Assembly: GCA_021794705.1 (NCBI GenBank)
Contig: JAJYQH010000254.1
Location: 1 to 6,195, forward strand
Direction of reading: 5' to 3'
Source: Actinomycetes bacterium
Lineage (GTDB): Bacteria > Actinomycetota > Actinomycetes > Propionibacteriales > Propionibacteriaceae
DNA length: 6,195 bases
Below, piece after piece: positions 5,290 through 6,195 of this stretch. The position numbers and the translations under genes are program-made. The notes under the pieces were generated by a model. It worked only from the letters and a program-made list of their open reading frames with translations, searched no databases and was not told where the DNA came from. Each line of letters starts with the position of its first letter. Position 1 is the first letter of the stretch.

Positions 5290-6195
5290 TCAGCGCCGCC
5301 GGCGGTTCATGTACAGGTCGAACGCCGCGTACAGTGCCCGGTTGATCGGCAGATCCCACTCGCCGACGTAGCTGTACGCCTCGCCCCCGGTGCCCACCTT
5401 GAACTGGATGAGCCCGATCTCGGGGTCGTCCAGCCCGACTCCCGGTGTGATGCCGCGCAGGTCGTAGACGATCGCGCCGGCGTCCCGTGCGTCGCGGATC
5501 ATCCGCCACTGGATCGCGTTCGACCCGCGCACCTCGCGCTTGTCGTTGCTGCTCGCGCCGTAGCTGTACCAGGCGTGGCGGCCCAGGCGGACGAAGGTGG
5601 TGGCGGCCACGAGATCGCCCTCGTGGGTGGCGAGATAGACCCGCATCCGGTCGGGGTCCTCGCCGTTGAGTGCGTCCCACATCGTCTGGAAGTAGCCGAG
5701 GGGCCGGGGGGTGAAGTGGTCACGGGCGGCGGTGACGAGGTAGAGCTCGTGGAAACGCGCGAGGTCGTCGCGGCTGCCGGCCAGCACCTCGACGCCGAGC
5801 TTGTCGGCCTTCTTGATGTTGCGCCGCCACAGCTGGTTCATCCCCGCGAGCAGGGCCTCGTCCGACCTCGCCGTGCCGCCGTCGGTGACGAGGGGGAGGG
5901 CGAAGTTGTACTGGGGCTGCCCGGCGGCGAAGCCCTCGCCCTCCTTCGGTGCCCGCCAGCCGAGGTGGCGCAGCGCGTTGACCAGCCGGGTGCCGGCCCG
6001 GTCGGTGCTGGTGGGCGTGGCCTGGGCGAGGGAGACGACGTTGTCGTCGGCGACGGCGGACTTCACGGCATCGGCGTCCCAGCGGCGCCACACGAGGGTC
6101 GGGCCGATCCGCAGGCCGAAGGCGCCGCGGCGCTTCACGTGCGCCGCCAGCGCCTGCAGGGCGTCGGCGACGTCGGGTGCGGCCCAGTCGAGCAC
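5290..6195 (-). CDS. FemX/FemAB-type lipid II aminoacyltransferase, partial (5' end outside window)
   Basis: The last 301 residues of a FemABX-family protein; the reading frame is open to the window edge, and the visible part opens inside the N-terminal domain, so the true start lies beyond. These enzymes use aminoacyl-tRNA to add an amino acid to the stem-peptide diamino acid of peptidoglycan precursors at the inner membrane face. Positions in the visible part: AGQPQYNFALPL (91-102), LWRRNIKKADKLGVEV (122-137), FHELYLVTAARDHFTPRP (148-165), the second GNAT-like core with GDLVAATTFVRLGRHAWYSYGA (193-214), SNAIQWRMI (225-233), YDLRGI (244-249) and GLIQFKVGTGGEAYSYVGEWD (261-281), all typical. 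There is no staphylococcal-style coiled-coil arm, so it resembles FemX rather than FemA. It ends in MNRRRR, 4 bp before the SulP start. The amino acid added cannot be read; glycine is the known choice in LL-diaminopimelate actinobacteria such as Streptomyces. Confidence 0.9.
   Translation of the reverse strand: MLDWAAPDVADALQALAAHVKRRGAFGLRIGPTLVWRRWDADAVKSAVADDNVVSLAQATPTSTDRAGTRLVNALRHLGWRAPKEGEGFAAGQPQYNFALPLVTDGGTARSDEALLAGMNQLWRRNIKKADKLGVEVLAGSRDDLARFHELYLVTAARDHFTPRPLGYFQTMWDALNGEDPDRMRVYLATHEGDLVAATTFVRLGRHAWYSYGASSNDKREVRGSNAIQWRMIRDARDAGAIVYDLRGITPGVGLDDPEIGLIQFKVGTGGEAYSYVGEWDLPINRALYAAFDLYMNRRRR

Noticed and set aside
4461..5345. 294-codon plus-strand open frame antisense to the SulP gene
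   Set aside because: Rich in Asp, Gly, His and Arg with no domain; it mirrors the membrane-helix coding of SulP on the other strand.
6193..6195. GTG at the window edge as the real start of the Fem-type gene
   Set aside because: The protein would begin at VLDW in the middle of the first Fem domain and lack a substantial N-terminal part that family members have; the frame is open to the edge, so the gene is better read as truncated by the window.

Overview
The window is very GC-rich and almost wall-to-wall coding, with strong G/C preference at third codon positions, GTG starts, no convincing Shine-Dalgarno sequences and TAnnnT hexamers just ahead of start codons. This fits a high-GC actinobacterium. 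The combination of a FemX-type ligase, an alanine racemase-like protein and actinobacterial GT-C glycosyltransferases suggests a Nocardioides/Aeromicrobium- or Streptomyces-like relative, but the genus is a guess.

Left half (about 20-2573, plus strand): two polytopic membrane proteins 4 bp apart. The first is a family-87-type (DUF2029) GT-C glycosyltransferase and the second a PIG-V-like GT-C mannosyltransferase homologue. Enzymes of these folds transfer sugars from polyprenyl-phosphate donors on the outer face of the membrane. Acceptor and sugar cannot be read from the sequence.

Right half (about 2583-6195, minus strand): an apparent operon read right to left. It holds a FemX-type lipid II aminoacyl ligase (5' end outside the window), then a SulP/SLC26 anion transporter with a STAS domain after 4 bp, then an alanine racemase-like fold-type-III PLP enzyme after 9 bp. 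The Fem ligase and the racemase both point to peptidoglycan stem-peptide or cross-bridge chemistry. The SulP transporter between them is the unexpected member.

The two halves converge tail to tail with 9 bp between stop codons. Taken together this looks like a cell-envelope locus. No RNA gene, mobile element, CRISPR array, integration scar or long repeat was seen, and no gene-free stretch exceeds 20 bp. I found no clear case for an undescribed multi-gene system. The items most worth checking are the atypical racemase active site, the SulP gene wedged between femX and the racemase, and three putative leaderless promoters.
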